This document shows, in pieces, positions 7,638 to 16,456 of a stretch of DNA of 31,757 nt. The notes below the pieces were generated by a model, which had not been told where the DNA came from, searched no databases, and saw only the letters and a program-made list of their open reading frames with translations. The DNA is from Neomoorella mulderi. GTDB lineage: Bacteria > Bacillota > DSM-521 > Neomoorellales > Neomoorellaceae. The stretch's first letter is position 1, and each line of letters begins with the position of its first letter. The stretch covers positions 1 through 31,757 of the forward strand of contig DRZV01000092.1 of assembly GCA_011375465.1 (NCBI GenBank), written 5' to 3'. The translations under genes were made by a program, and so were the position numbers.

Positions 7638-8431
7638 TCCTGGTGACCAACGACGACGGCATCTACGCCCCGGGCCTTAAGGCCTTGAGCCTGGCCTTGA
7701 CTTCCGTAGGCAGGGTGGCGGTGGTGGCCCCGGAGAGGGAACGGAGTGCGGTGGGCCATGGCATTACCATGCATAAACCCCTGCGGGTTACTGAAGTCCC
7801 CTGGCCAGACCCCATCGGCAAGGCCATGGCCATCAACGGCAATCCCGCCGACTGCGTAAAATTGGCCCTAGAAGCTTTGCTGGATGAAAAACCTGTCCTG
7901 GTGGTCTCCGGCATCAATCGGGGGGAAAACGTGGGCACAGACGTGTTTTATTCCGGCACAGTTTCGGGGGCCATCGAAGGCTGCATAAATGATTTGCCCT
8001 CGCTGGCCGTATCTCTGGCTGGGGAGGAAGAGCCCCTGGATTATTCCTTTGCCGCCCGTTTTACCGCCCTGCTGGCCCGAGAAGTGGTAAAGAAGGGCCT
8101 GCCTTCAGGGGTCTTCCTCAATATCAACGTCCCCCATCTACCCCCGGAGCAGATAAAGGGGGTCAGGGCGACCCGGTTGGGCCGCAGGAGGTACATCGAT
8201 ACCATATCGTGCCGCAAAGATCCCCGGGGAAGGGACTACTACTGGTTGGCAGGAAAGAAAGACAACTATGATCACAACCCGGAGACCGACGTGGGGGCTC
8301 TAAATGCGGGGATGATCACCATAACCCCCCTTCATCTGGATCTGACCCATTATCCCTTTTTGGAGCAGCTGCCCTCTTATCTAACCTTTTTTAAACCCGG
8401 GCCCCAGGAACCCCAGGCACCTGGGGGATAG
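7631..8431 (+). CDS. surE: 5'/3'-nucleotidase SurE
   Basis: Survival protein E, a divalent-metal phosphatase that removes phosphate from nucleoside monophosphates and short polyphosphates. Catalytic elements are present: LVTNDDGIYAPG (metal-binding D8, D9), PERERSAVGHGIT (Ser and basic residues), NGNPADCVKLAL, and SGINRGENVGTDVFYSGTVSGAIEG with the metal-binding Asn. At 266 aa it is slightly longer than the 250 usual, with a Pro/Gly-rich tail (PGPQEPQAPGG). The start is TTG at 7631, inside the end of ypmA. The tail overlaps the convergent spoVB end by 51 bp. Confidence 0.95.
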   Translation: MLILVTNDDGIYAPGLKALSLALTSVGRVAVVAPERERSAVGHGITMHKPLRVTEVPWPDPIGKAMAINGNPADCVKLALEALLDEKPVLVVSGINRGENVGTDVFYSGTVSGAIEGCINDLPSLAVSLAGEEEPLDYSFAARFTALLAREVVKKGLPSGVFLNINVPHLPPEQIKGVRATRLGRRRYIDTISCRKDPRGRDYYWLAGKKDNYDHNPETDVGALNAGMITITPLHLDLTHYPFLEQLPSYLTFFKPGPQEPQAPGG

Positions 8432-9914
8432 GATTCCCGTAGCTGTCAGGAAGAGCAGGTAGAGGGAGAGGCTGCCGCCCAAGGTCATCAAGAGGGGGGA
8501 CAGCGGGGGGCAGAAGGCGAAAGCCTTCCAGAGCAGGTGGAGGCTCAAGCCCACGGCGGCAGCAGCTCCCGCCGTCTTAAAGGTCCAATCTTTTCCCCAG
8601 GCCAAACCCACCCTGCGCTTCAGGTACCAGAGGTTTAGAAGGGCCATAACAGCGCTTCCCAGGTTTATGCTCCAGGCCGCCCCTTTATGCCCCACAAGGG
8701 GGTCAGCCAGCAGATGGCGGCCACGTCCAGAACCCCTCCCGCCAAGGTGGTGAAGGCCACCACCGACATGGCCCCCAATCCGTTCAGGATGCCCACCGCG
8801 GTTTGATCCAGATACATAAAGGCGCTCCCCAGGGCCAAAATTTTCAATATTTCGGCTGCTTCCGGACAGGCGAAGAGGGTCTGGCAGAGGGGGGCAGGGA
8901 GGCAATAGAACATAAAAGAAAAGGGAAGGGTGCCCAGAAGGGTAAGGCGCAGGGCCTGGGATATCCGCAGGGTCAAAAGGCCCCTGTCCCCTGTAGCTTG
9001 GGCTTCAGAAACAGCTGGGGTGATGGTGGTGGCCACGGCCATGGTTATAACCAGGGGCAGATAGATCAGGGTGAGGGCCACGCCTGTAAATTGGCCGTAG
9101 AGGGCGGTGGCCTCTTCAGTGCCCCATCCTCCCTCCTGCAGCCTCCGCGGTATCAGCAGGGCCTCCAGGGTTATCATGAGCCCGCCTATGATCCGGGAAA
9201 TCATCACCGGCAAGGACAGCCGGGATAGGGCCTTGAATTCGGTCAGGTCGATGGCCAGGGGCTTCTCCTTCCCCAGATGGTAATAAGCTCTGGCCCGATC
9301 CCAGATGAATATATTGATGGCCATACCCATAAGCTCTCCCACCACCATCCCCCCTGCTAGCCCAGCTGCTGCCCAAGGTATGCCCCAGGGGAGAAGATGG
9401 ATCCCCAGGAGGAGGCCAGCCGATATCCTCACCAGCTGTTCTCCCAACTGGGCCAGGGCCAGGGGTTGGAACAACTGCAGCCCTTGAAAGGAGCCCCGGA
9501 AGCCTGAACTCAAGGAGACGATAGGCAAGGCCAGCAACATGACCGCCAAAGTGGGGTATACCTGGGGATCGGCAAAAACATTAAAAGCCAGGTGAGGAGC
9601 TGCCCACCAGAGCAGGAGGCTTCCTAAAGTTCCGCTGAAGCTTAAAAAGAGCAGGGAAGTTTGGAAAAGGCTTCTTACTTTATCCCAAGCCTGGAAAGCG
9701 GCCCTTTCGGCAGTGAGTTTGGCCAGGGCCACGGGAATGCCGGCGGTGGTGACCATGAGTATAAAATTGAAAAAGGGAAGACCATTTCATAGAGGCCCAC
9801 CCCTTCAGGGCCCAGATAGCGTATTATCAGGATCCGGTAGGCGAAGCTCAGAAATCGGTTTAAGAGGTTGGCCAAGAGCAGGACCAAGGCTCCGCGCCAG
9901 AGGGAGACGGCCAT
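8381..9914 (-). CDS. spoVB: SpoVB-type polysaccharide/lipid II flippase (two frameshifts)
   Basis: Multi-pass MOP-superfamily exporter (MATE-like Wzx/MurJ relatives). SpoVB proteins move lipid-linked precursors for spore cortex peptidoglycan. The N-terminus (LANLLNRFLSFAYRILIIRYLGPEGVGLYEMVFP) is the family hallmark, and about 14 hydrophobic segments run through the chain. ATG at 9914 follows a GGGGGGGGTG site. Two indels break it. Near plus-strand 9770-9777 one base is missing in the CCC-TTTTT (minus sense) stretch; restored it reads VFPFFNFILMVTTAGIPVALAK. At 8680-8683 one base of a G4 run (minus sense) is missing; restored it reads LWGIKGAAWSINLG. The repaired length is 511 aa, normal for SpoVB. 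It is convergent with surE. Confidence 0.88.
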
Positions 9915-10039
9915 ATACTTCACCCCCCCCTTATGATTATGCGCCCATTTCTGCGATTACAAAAAGGAATTTCGGCTGAGGGGGCAAATATTATTCCAGT
10001 AATAGGCTAAGAAACGTAACAATCGAGGAGGGGGCAGTT

Positions 10040-12082
10040 TTGAAGGTTTATCCCAGCAATTCCACAAGAAATCTGGCCATAGTAGCCCATGGCGGCGCCG
10101 GAAAAACCAGCCTGGCGGAAGCGCTGCTCTACACCACCGGGGCTATAAAGCGGCTGGGAAGGGTGGAAGAGGGCAATACGGTAAGCGATTATCATCCTGA
10201 AGAGATAAAGAGGCAGGTGACGGTGCACAACTCCCTGATCTCCCTGGAATGGCAAGGGCATAAGATAAACAATGCGGGACACCCCGGGCTACGGCGACTT
10301 TTTTGGCGAGGTTATAAGCGCCCTCAGGGTGGCCGAGAGCCTGCTGGTATTGGTCAACGCTGTGGCTGGCGTAGAGGTACAGACGGAGATCGCTTGGGAA
10401 GAAGCGGATAAGCGCCAGATACCCCGCCTGATCTTTGTCAATAAAATGGACAGGGAGAACGCCAGTTTCAGTAAAGCCCTGGCCTCTATAAAGGAAAACC
10501 TGAAGGGGAATATGGTTCCGGTCCAAATCCCCATAGGAGAGGCCGAAGGCTTTAAGGGGATAATAGATATCCTGGAGGGCAAGGCTTATCTGCTGGAGGG
10601 GGACAGGGAGGTAGAGGCTCCTGTTCCCGAAGAATTTTCAGAAGAAGTGGCCTCCCTCAAGGAAGGCTTAGTGGAAGCCGCAACTGAAGGGGACGACGAG
10701 CTTTTGATGAAGTACTTGGACGGAGAAGAGCTGGATCTTCAGGAGATAGCGGAGGGATTTAAAAAGGCCGTTATGGGGGTAAGGTCATACCTGTCCTCTG
10801 CGGCTCAGCCATAAAAAACATAGGGGTCAAAAAGCTCCTGGACTATTTCATCCACTATCTCCCTTCCCCTCTGGAGGCCGTGGGCAAATCAGAGGAGGAG
10901 CTGAGGCAGGAACCCCTGGCCGCCCTGGTGTTCAAGACTTTGGCCGACCCCTATGTGGGCCGTTTGAGTTTCTTGAAGGTATATGGGGGTGTGCTCAAGT
11001 CTGACAGCACAGTATACAACGCCAATAAGGGTTCCGAGGAAAAAATAGGTCAGCCTGTGGTCCTCCAGGGGAAAAACCAATTCCCCGTGCCGGAGCTGCC
11101 TCCTGGGGATATGGGAGCGGTGGCTAAGCTGCAGGTGACCACCACAGGCGATACCCTCACGGTGAAATCCTCCCCCGTTACCCTGGAAGGTATGGGATAT
11201 CCCGAGCCCATGCTTATGGTGGCCTTAAGGCCTAAAAGCAAAGGGGATGAAGATAAACTGAGCAACGCCCTGGCCCGCCTGCTGGAAGAGGATCCCACCT
11301 TGAGGCTGACCAAAAACGTCGAAACCCGAGAGACCATCCTTTCGGTAATGGGGGAAACCCATCTGGAAATAGCCATAGAGAGGTTGAGGAACAAGTTCGG
11401 AGTGGAGGTGGAAACCAGCGTACCCAAGGTACCCTATCGGGAAACCATCCGGGGAAGTGTGAGCAGGGTTGAAGGCAAATATAAAAAGCAGACCGGTGGG
11501 AGAGGGCAAGACGGACATGTATTCCTAGACATGGCTCCTCTGCCCGACAAAGAGTTTGAATTCACCGAGACCATCTTCGGAGGCGCTGTGCCTAAGCAGT
11601 ATATACCTGCAGTGGAGAAGGGCGTCCGGGAGGCCATGCAGGAGGGGATTTTGGCCGGTTATCCCGTAACCAACATCAAGGTAAATCTGGCCGACGGCTC
11701 TTACCACCCGGTGGACTCTTCCGAGTTGGCCTTTAAGGTGGCTGCGGGTATGGCCTTCCGTAAAGCCCTGGAGCAGGCCAACCCCGTGCTGCTGGAACCC
11801 ATAATGAACGTGGAAGTTATAGTTCCGGAGCAGTTTATGGGGGACATCATGGGGGACTTGAATGGGCGCCGGGGACGCATCTTGGGTATGGAACCCAGGG
11901 GCAACAAACAGCTGATCCCGGCTCAGGTTCCCCTGGCGGAGATGTTCCGCTACGCCATAGATCTGAAATCCATGACCCAGGGACGGAGCTATTTCAGGAT
12001 GGAGTTTTCCCATTATGAGGAAGTCCCTGCCCATATAGCCGAGAAGATCATCCAACAGGCGGCTAAAAACAAGGAATCCTAA
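10040..12082 (+). CDS. Elongation factor G-like GTPase, EF-G2 type (two frameshifts)
   Basis: Translational GTPase paralogue of EF-G, the second 'fusA2' form common in Firmicutes. Order: G domain with GHGGAGKTSL-type P-loop (AHGGAGKTSLAEALL), RLGRVEEGNTVSDYHPEE, DTPGYGDFFGEV (G3) and VNKMD (G4); then EF-G domains II to V, with MGETHLEIAIERL, GRGQDGHVFLDM, GWF-like FGGAVPKQYIPAVEKG, and the domain V ending MTQGRSYFRMEFSHYEEVP. The start is TTG at 10040 behind AGGAGGGGG. At 10276-10278 there is one G too many (two Gs give INNADTPGYGDF); at 10775-10779 one G is missing (six give AVMGGKVIPVLCGSAIKNIG). The repaired length is 680 aa. A housekeeping EF-G probably lies elsewhere. Confidence 0.93.
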
Positions 12083-12086
12083 AAGG

Positions 12087-12120
12087 GAGGGGGCCTCCAG
12101 CTCTAACTGGAGGCCCCCTC
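12087..12120. terminator. Bidirectional intrinsic terminator between fusA2 and tRNA-Trp
   Basis: A perfect 14-bp stem: GAGGGGGCCTCCAG (12087-12100), loop CTCTAA, then its complement (12107-12120). On the minus strand it is followed by CCTTTTAGG, two bases after the tRNA-Trp 3' end. On the plus strand it begins four bases after the fusA2 stop but has only two Ts. It most likely serves both genes. Confidence 0.85.
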
Positions 12121-12121
12121 T

Positions 12122-12197
12122 TGGCAGGGGCGACAGGACTCGAACCTGCAACCAGCGGTTTTGGAGACCGCTACTCTACCAATTGAGCTACGCCCCT
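12122..12197 (-). tRNA. tRNA-Trp (anticodon CCA)
   Basis: A 76-nt tRNA with encoded CCA. The 7-bp acceptor stem AGGGGCG/CGCCCCT is followed by discriminator G and CCA. The D arm contains AGCTCAATTGGTAGAGT, the anticodon stem GCGGT/ACCGC holds loop CTCCAAA (anticodon CCA), and the T loop is TTCGAGT with stem GCAGG/CCTGT. It is read from the minus strand, behind a good promoter at 12210-12238, and ends at the shared terminator. Confidence 0.97.
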
Positions 12198-12209
12198 AAC
12201 CCACTTACA

Positions 12210-12238
12210 ATTATAGCTATTCTTTGAGGATTAGTCAA
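12210..12238 (-). promoter_or_regulatory. Sigma-70/A promoter of tRNA-Trp
   Basis: Read on the minus strand: TTGACT (12238-12233), a 17-base spacer, and a perfect TATAAT (12215-12210). The -10 box lies 12 bases before the tRNA 5' end, so transcription would begin a few bases upstream of the mature tRNA. Confidence 0.85.
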
Positions 12239-12275
12239 TATACTTATAGCATCAAGATAGATGGGAGGTATTAAG

Positions 12276-13205
12276 ATGAGGATTGCGGTGGTTATGGGAG
12301 GTCCTTCCACCGAAAGGGAGATCTCCCTGAAAAGCGGCGAAGCCGTGGCTCAGGCTCTGGTCTCTTTAGGCCACGAGGTCCTCAAGGTGGAGCTGGATGG
12401 AGACATAGCCCTTAAATTGAAAGCCTTCAATCCGCAAGTGGTTTTCAACGCGGTCCACGGCAAATGGGGAGAAGACGGTTGCCTTCAGGGGCTTTTGGAA
12501 ATTTTAGGTATCCCCTATACAGGCAGCGGGGTCTTGGCCAGCGCCTTGACCATGGATAAAGTGGCCACCAAGAGGGTACTGGTCCAAGCTGGGCTGCCCA
12601 CCCCCTCTTTTCAGGTGTGGCGCCGGGAAGAATTCCAGGCCGCTCCGCGGGAAATAGAAGGGAAGATTTTACAAGAGCTGGGCTTGCCGGTGGTGGTAAA
12701 GGCTCCCAGTCAGGGTTCCACCATAGGGACATTTATCGTCCGCTCGCCAGGGGAATTGAAGCCTGCCATAGAAATGGCCCTCTCTTATGAAGATAGATTC
12801 ATGGCCGAGGCCTTTGTGGCCGGCAGGGAGGTAACAGCCGGTCTCCTGGGCAATAAAGAGGTAGAAGCGCTGCCCCTGATAGAGATCGTATCCCACACCG
12901 GCTTTTACGATTATACTGCCAAATACACCCCGGGGCTGAGCGACCACCTCATACCCCCCCGGCTACCCCAAGAGGTTCAGGAGAGGGCCAAGGAGCTGGC
13001 CCGTCAAGCGTATCTGCTTTTGGGTTGTAGGGGATTTGCCCGGGTCGACATGATCATAGCCCGGGATGAAGACCCCTATATCATAGAGATCAACAGCGTT
13101 CCTGGTATGACTCCCATAAGCCTTCTGCCTGATGCGGCTAAGGCCGCAGGTATGACCTTTCCCCAGCTGGTGTCCAGGATAATAGATCTGGCCCTGGAGA
13201 AATGA
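12276..13205 (+). CDS. ddl: D-alanine--D-alanine ligase
   Basis: ATP-grasp enzyme joining two D-Ala for peptidoglycan precursors in the cytoplasm. It shows the N-terminal MRIAVVMGGPSTEREISLKSG, NAVHGKWGEDGCLQG, YTGSGVLASALTMDK, VVKAPSQGSTIGT, and the C-terminal ATP/Mg site FARVDMIIA…YIIEINSVPGMTPISLLPDAAKAAG. The length of 309 aa is normal. I chose ATG at 12276 (six bases after GGGAGGT) over the upstream ATG at 12261, which precedes that ribosome site. The region upstream shows no clear promoter in this direction; tRNA-Trp diverges from it. Confidence 0.96.
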   Translation: MRIAVVMGGPSTEREISLKSGEAVAQALVSLGHEVLKVELDGDIALKLKAFNPQVVFNAVHGKWGEDGCLQGLLEILGIPYTGSGVLASALTMDKVATKRVLVQAGLPTPSFQVWRREEFQAAPREIEGKILQELGLPVVVKAPSQGSTIGTFIVRSPGELKPAIEMALSYEDRFMAEAFVAGREVTAGLLGNKEVEALPLIEIVSHTGFYDYTAKYTPGLSDHLIPPRLPQEVQERAKELARQAYLLLGCRGFARVDMIIARDEDPYIIEINSVPGMTPISLLPDAAKAAGMTFPQLVSRIIDLALEK

Positions 13206-13245
13206 AGGTTATTCACAAGGGGAAAATCCAGATAAAGAGAATATT

Positions 13246-13314
13246 GTGTTAAGGGAAAACTTAAAAGGAGATTTAATTATTGATGGAAAAATAAATGGTA
13301 TAAGGGCGTTTTAG
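13246..13314 (+). other. Gap with a possible bactofilin-like remnant
   Basis: The 121-bp gap between ddl and the kinase is richer in A and T than its neighbours. One frame reads LRENLKGDLIIDGKING before a TAG at 13312. This recalls a rung of bactofilin (GDLxIDGKxxG repeats), but it is only 22 codons from a GTG, lacks a proper ribosome site, and is probably chance or a fragment. Confidence 0.15.
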
Positions 13315-13326
13315 GGGGCGATCGGG

Positions 13327-14040
13327 GTGTCGGTGACCAAGTCCCTTTCCCTATCCGAAGATCAGGAGTTGTGGGCGGAAAAATTGGCCATGGTTGGTGA
13401 ACTGGCCGCGGGGATGGCCCATGAGATCCGCAATCCTCTGACTTCCATAAGGGGCTTTTTGCAGCTTTTACAGAGAAAATTTCCTCCCCAGGCGGCGGAA
13501 CAGGAATATTTTAACATCATATTCGCTGAGCTGGATCGTATAAACAATCTCATAAAGGAGTTTCTGTCCCTTTCAAAACCCATAGAGCCCAGGCTGGAGA
13601 TGGTGGACTATACCCGCTTGATGGAAGAAGCGCTGTTGCTGGCTTCCCAGGAAGCCCTTCTTTACGAAGTGGAACTGAAGGAGAGGATAGAAAAGGAACT
13701 GCCTCCCCTTTGCCTGGATCCCTCCAAGATAAAGCAGACGGTTCTAAACATATTGGTCAATGCCATTCAAGCGGTGGGCCCCGGGGGCAAAGTGGAGGTG
13801 GAGATATAGTGGGATAAAGACAACCAACAGGTGGTAACCGCGGTAAAGGACAATGGCCCCGGCATACCACCGGAGCACCTGCCCTTGATATTTGAACCCT
13901 TTTTTACCACCAAAAAGAACGGAGCCGGTTTGGGGCTCACCATCAGCCAGAAGATAGTGACCCGCCAGGGGGGCCGCATTGAAGTGAGGAGCCAGGTGGG
14001 ACAGGGGAGCTGTTTCTACGTCTATCTGCCCGTCACCTGA
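13327..14040 (+). CDS. Sensor histidine kinase core with an in-frame TAG
   Basis: A short cytoplasmic two-component kinase consisting only of HisKA and HATPase_c, with no PAS or membrane part. Phospho-acceptor His32 lies in AGMAHEIRNPLTSIRG. The N box is KQTVLNILVNAIQAVG, the G1 box VKDNGPGIPPEHL, then IFEPFFTTKKNGAGLGLTISQKIV (F and G2) and GQGSCFYVYLPV. This composition is like Bacillus Kin-type sporulation kinases, but the target is unknown and no response regulator is adjacent. A TAG at 13807-13809 lies between the N and G1 boxes; reading continues in the same frame on both sides (VEVEI-stop-WDKDN). Taken at face value the protein would lose its ATP lid. GTG at 13327 has a weak ribosome site (AGGGGG). 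Confidence 0.85.
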
Positions 14041-14067
14041 ATGCTGAGGTTCAGGGCTCCGTAGGGG

Positions 14068-14713
14068 TCAGCAGGAAAAAGTACCCACGTGCACCACCTT
14101 AAACCCTTCTTCCTCTAGATAAGGCAGGAGGGGGGATACGTCGTCCGTCTCCAGCCGGAATATCAGGTAGGCGTTTTTTTCGTCTATATGGAAGGTGGCC
14201 ACGCTTATGATGCTTATCCCGGTTTCGGCTATCCTCCGGGAGATTGCCGCTATGACCCCCACTTTGTCTTCCACCAGGAGGGTCAGCCTCAATCCTGGAC
14301 GTCTTACCCCAAAAAGGGTGATAAAGGCTTCAAAGATATCGGTTTGGGTCAGGATGCCCACCAGCTTTTCCCCTTCCACCACCAGTAGATCGTCTATTTT
14401 GTGCTCCCGCATCAAAAGGGCCGCCTCCTCAATGGGCAGATCAGGGCTTACCGTCAGGGGCCTTTTAATCATGGCGTCTTTAGCCAAGGTTTTGCTTAAA
14501 AGGTAATTGGCTTCAAAGGCGCTCAGGGTGGAAAGGGGGGAGGGAAAGACCTGAAATATATCCTTTTCTGTCAAAAGCCCCACCACTTTCCCTTCGTGGA
14601 CCACCGGCAGGCGCCTTATCTTGTGCTTTTTCATCAGTTCATAGGCGTCTATATATGGGAGTGTCCCTGGTTATGGTTATGGGATTGGGCGTCATGCAAT
14701 CGCGAACAAACAT
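14068..14713 (-). CDS. CBS-CBS-ACT protein, AcuB-like (frameshifted)
   Basis: Two CBS domains followed by an ACT domain. The first CBS begins MFVRDCMTPNPITITRDTPI and continues ELMKKHKIRRLPVVHEGKVVGLLTEKDIF; the second is DAMIKRPLTVSPDLPIEEAA…VVEGEKLVGILTQTDIF; the ACT domain reads LTLLVEDKVGVIAAISRRIAETG. The architecture and the repaired length (214 aa) equal B. subtilis AcuB, which affects acetoin/acetyl-CoA metabolism; CBS pairs bind adenine nucleotides. ATG at 14713 follows GGAGGGGGG. One extra base at about 14648-14656 (beside ATATAT) splits off the first 24 codons; removing it gives TPIYDAYELMKKHKIRRLP. It is convergent with the kinase. Confidence 0.87.
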
Positions 14714-14792
14714 CTTTAACCCCCCTCCAAAAGGTCTTATAATAGTCCGTGTTTGAAGGATTAAAATCCTGCCGGCAAATAGGAGGTGCCCT

Positions 14793-15260
14793 ATGCTTTT
14801 ATACCAGCTACCGGACAGGAGAATTGAAATAAGGCAGGTGGTACTGGATTTCAACGGCACCATAGCCATGGACGGTCAGCTCATCCCGGGAGTGGAGGAA
14901 AGGCTTCTCCAGCTGGCCTCCCATGTGCCCTTATACATACTCACCGCCGACACCTTCGGTTCTGCCGCCGAAGCCTGCAGCCATTTGCCGGTGAAGCTTA
15001 CCAAGATAGATCCCCGGGCGGGAGGTCCGGACAAGGAGAGGATAGTCAGGGCCTTAGGGGCAGAATATACAGCAGCGGTGGGAAACGGGGTTAACGACAT
15101 CGAGATGCTGGCCTGCGCTGCCCTGGGCCTGCTGGTCCTGGGTTCTGAGGGGGCCTCGCCCCGGGCCCTTCTCCAGGCGGACGCTGTCTTCGTCCATATC
15201 AACGACGCTCTAGATTTTCTCCTCAAGCCTAAAAGGCTGGTGGCCACTCTGCGGCCTTGA
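14793..15260 (+). CDS. HAD-superfamily hydrolase, soluble P-type-ATPase-like (COG4087)
   Basis: A 155-residue soluble HAD phosphatase-fold protein. Nucleophile motif VVLDFNGTIAMDG (D then N in place of the usual DxDxT second Asp), motif II LYILTADTFG, then a Lys at about PDKERIV, and the acidic motif GNGVNDIEMLACAALG, as in the P domain of P-type ATPases. This is the pattern of the COG4087 'soluble P-type ATPase' family of unknown substrate. DFNGT lacks the general-acid Asp of classic phosphatases, as in the P-type branch. The start is ATG at 14793 behind a perfect AGGAGGTG. It is followed closely by a glycosyltransferase, and a real P-type ATPase lies 2.7 kb downstream. Confidence 0.8.
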   Translation: MLLYQLPDRRIEIRQVVLDFNGTIAMDGQLIPGVEERLLQLASHVPLYILTADTFGSAAEACSHLPVKLTKIDPRAGGPDKERIVRALGAEYTAAVGNGVNDIEMLACAALGLLVLGSEGASPRALLQADAVFVHINDALDFLLKPKRLVATLRP

Positions 15261-15295
15261 GCAATAATCCAATCCAGAGGAAAGGTCCTGGAACC

Positions 15296-16456
15296 ATGCG
15301 CATAGCCTTTTTTACCGACAGTTATTTGCCCTACACCAGCGGGGTGGTCCGTTCCCTGGTGACTTTTAGAAAAGAGCTGGAATCGAGGGGGCATAAGGTG
15401 TTCATTTTTGCTCCCCGTTACGGGGGAGAAGGGGAAGAAGAAGGGGTGTACCGCTTCCGCTCCCTCAGGGCCCCCACTTTTAAGGATTTCGCCCTGGCCT
15501 TTCCCCTATCCCCCGGTTTGCCGGCTTTGTTGGAGACCCTGGGGGTGGAAATCATACATGTGCATTCCCCTTTTTTGATGGGCTCCTTAGGGGCGGTCAT
15601 GGCTAGAAGATTGGGCTTGCCCCTGGTGGGCACTTATCACACTTTGTACGAAGAGTATACCCACTATTTTCCTCTGATCCCTTCTCTCGTCAAAAGGTTG
15701 GTGAGGTTCTATACCATAGGGTTTTACAACCGATGTGACCTGGTTATAGCCCCTTCCCAAGGGGTAAAAAATTACTTGAGGGAAAGGGGATTGAAGGTCC
15801 CTGTGAACTCCATACCTACGGGTATAGAACTGGAGCGGTTTAAAAATCTAAATCCCTTTTGGTTAAGGGAAAGATTGGGCTTAACCGGGGAAGAAAAAAT
15901 AGTTCTCCATGTGGGCCGCCTGGGCAAAGAAAAAAATATCCCCTTTATCCTGCGGTCCTTTGCCAGGGTCAGTTACCTGCTACCCCAGGCAAAGCTGGTA
16001 TTGGTGGGCAATGGCCCTTTGAGGAGCTACCTGGAGGCCCTGGCCCGGGATTTGGCCATAGAAAAAAGGGTGATCTTCGCCGGAGGCTTCGCCTTTCATG
16101 AAATGCCCCAGGTATACGCCGGCGCCCAGATGCTGGCATTCGCTTCCCAGACCGAGACCCAGGGCCTGGTGGTAGCGGAGGCCAAAGCTGCAGGGATTCC
16201 GGTGGTGGCTGTCAGGGCCATGGGGGTGGAGGAAGCGGTGGTCTCTGGGGAGGACGGCTTTTTGACCCCTCCCGAGGAGGGGGTTTTCGCTCATAAATTG
16301 ATGGAGCTTTTAAGCAACGACGTTCTTAGGAAAAGGATGGGCCATAAGGCGCAGGAGAACGCGCGGGCATTTAGCGCCAAACTTATGGCCCAAAAGCTGG
16401 AATACTGCTATAATGAACTCAGAAAGGAAGGGAAATGCAGATGTCTTCTGAAATAA
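15296..16456 (+). CDS. GT4-family glycosyltransferase
   Basis: GT-B retaining glycosyltransferase. It starts MRIAFFTDSYLPYTSGVVRS, the hallmark of the diacylglycerol glucosyltransferase/UDP-sugar GT4 group. It continues with HVHSPFLMG, GTYHTLYEEYTHYFP, IAPSQGVKNYL, PTGIELERF, VLHVGRLGKEKN, and the donor-binding EX7E segment SQTETQGLVVAEAKAAGIPVVA. It probably makes glycolipids or modifies envelope glycans at the cytoplasmic membrane face; the acceptor is not readable. ATG at 15296 is chosen because it begins the conserved strand; an in-frame TTG at 15257 would add 13 residues. The 3' end overlaps gltX by 22 bp. Confidence 0.88.
   Translation: MRIAFFTDSYLPYTSGVVRSLVTFRKELESRGHKVFIFAPRYGGEGEEEGVYRFRSLRAPTFKDFALAFPLSPGLPALLETLGVEIIHVHSPFLMGSLGAVMARRLGLPLVGTYHTLYEEYTHYFPLIPSLVKRLVRFYTIGFYNRCDLVIAPSQGVKNYLRERGLKVPVNSIPTGIELERFKNLNPFWLRERLGLTGEEKIVLHVGRLGKEKNIPFILRSFARVSYLLPQAKLVLVGNGPLRSYLEALARDLAIEKRVIFAGGFAFHEMPQVYAGAQMLAFASQTETQGLVVAEAKAAGIPVVAVRAMGVEEAVVSGEDGFLTPPEEGVFAHKLMELLSNDVLRKRMGHKAQENARAFSAKLMAQKLEYCYNELRKEGKCRCLLK

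Noticed and set aside
12224..12250. Plus-strand promoter for ddl (TTGAGG … TATAGC)
   Set aside because: The spacer is only 15 bases and both boxes are imperfect; the stretch overlaps the much better tRNA-Trp promoter.
14715..14743. Promoter for the HAD gene with TATAAT at 14738-14743
   Set aside because: The -10 box is perfect, but the matching -35 position reads TTTAAC (3 of 6), so support is too weak to list.
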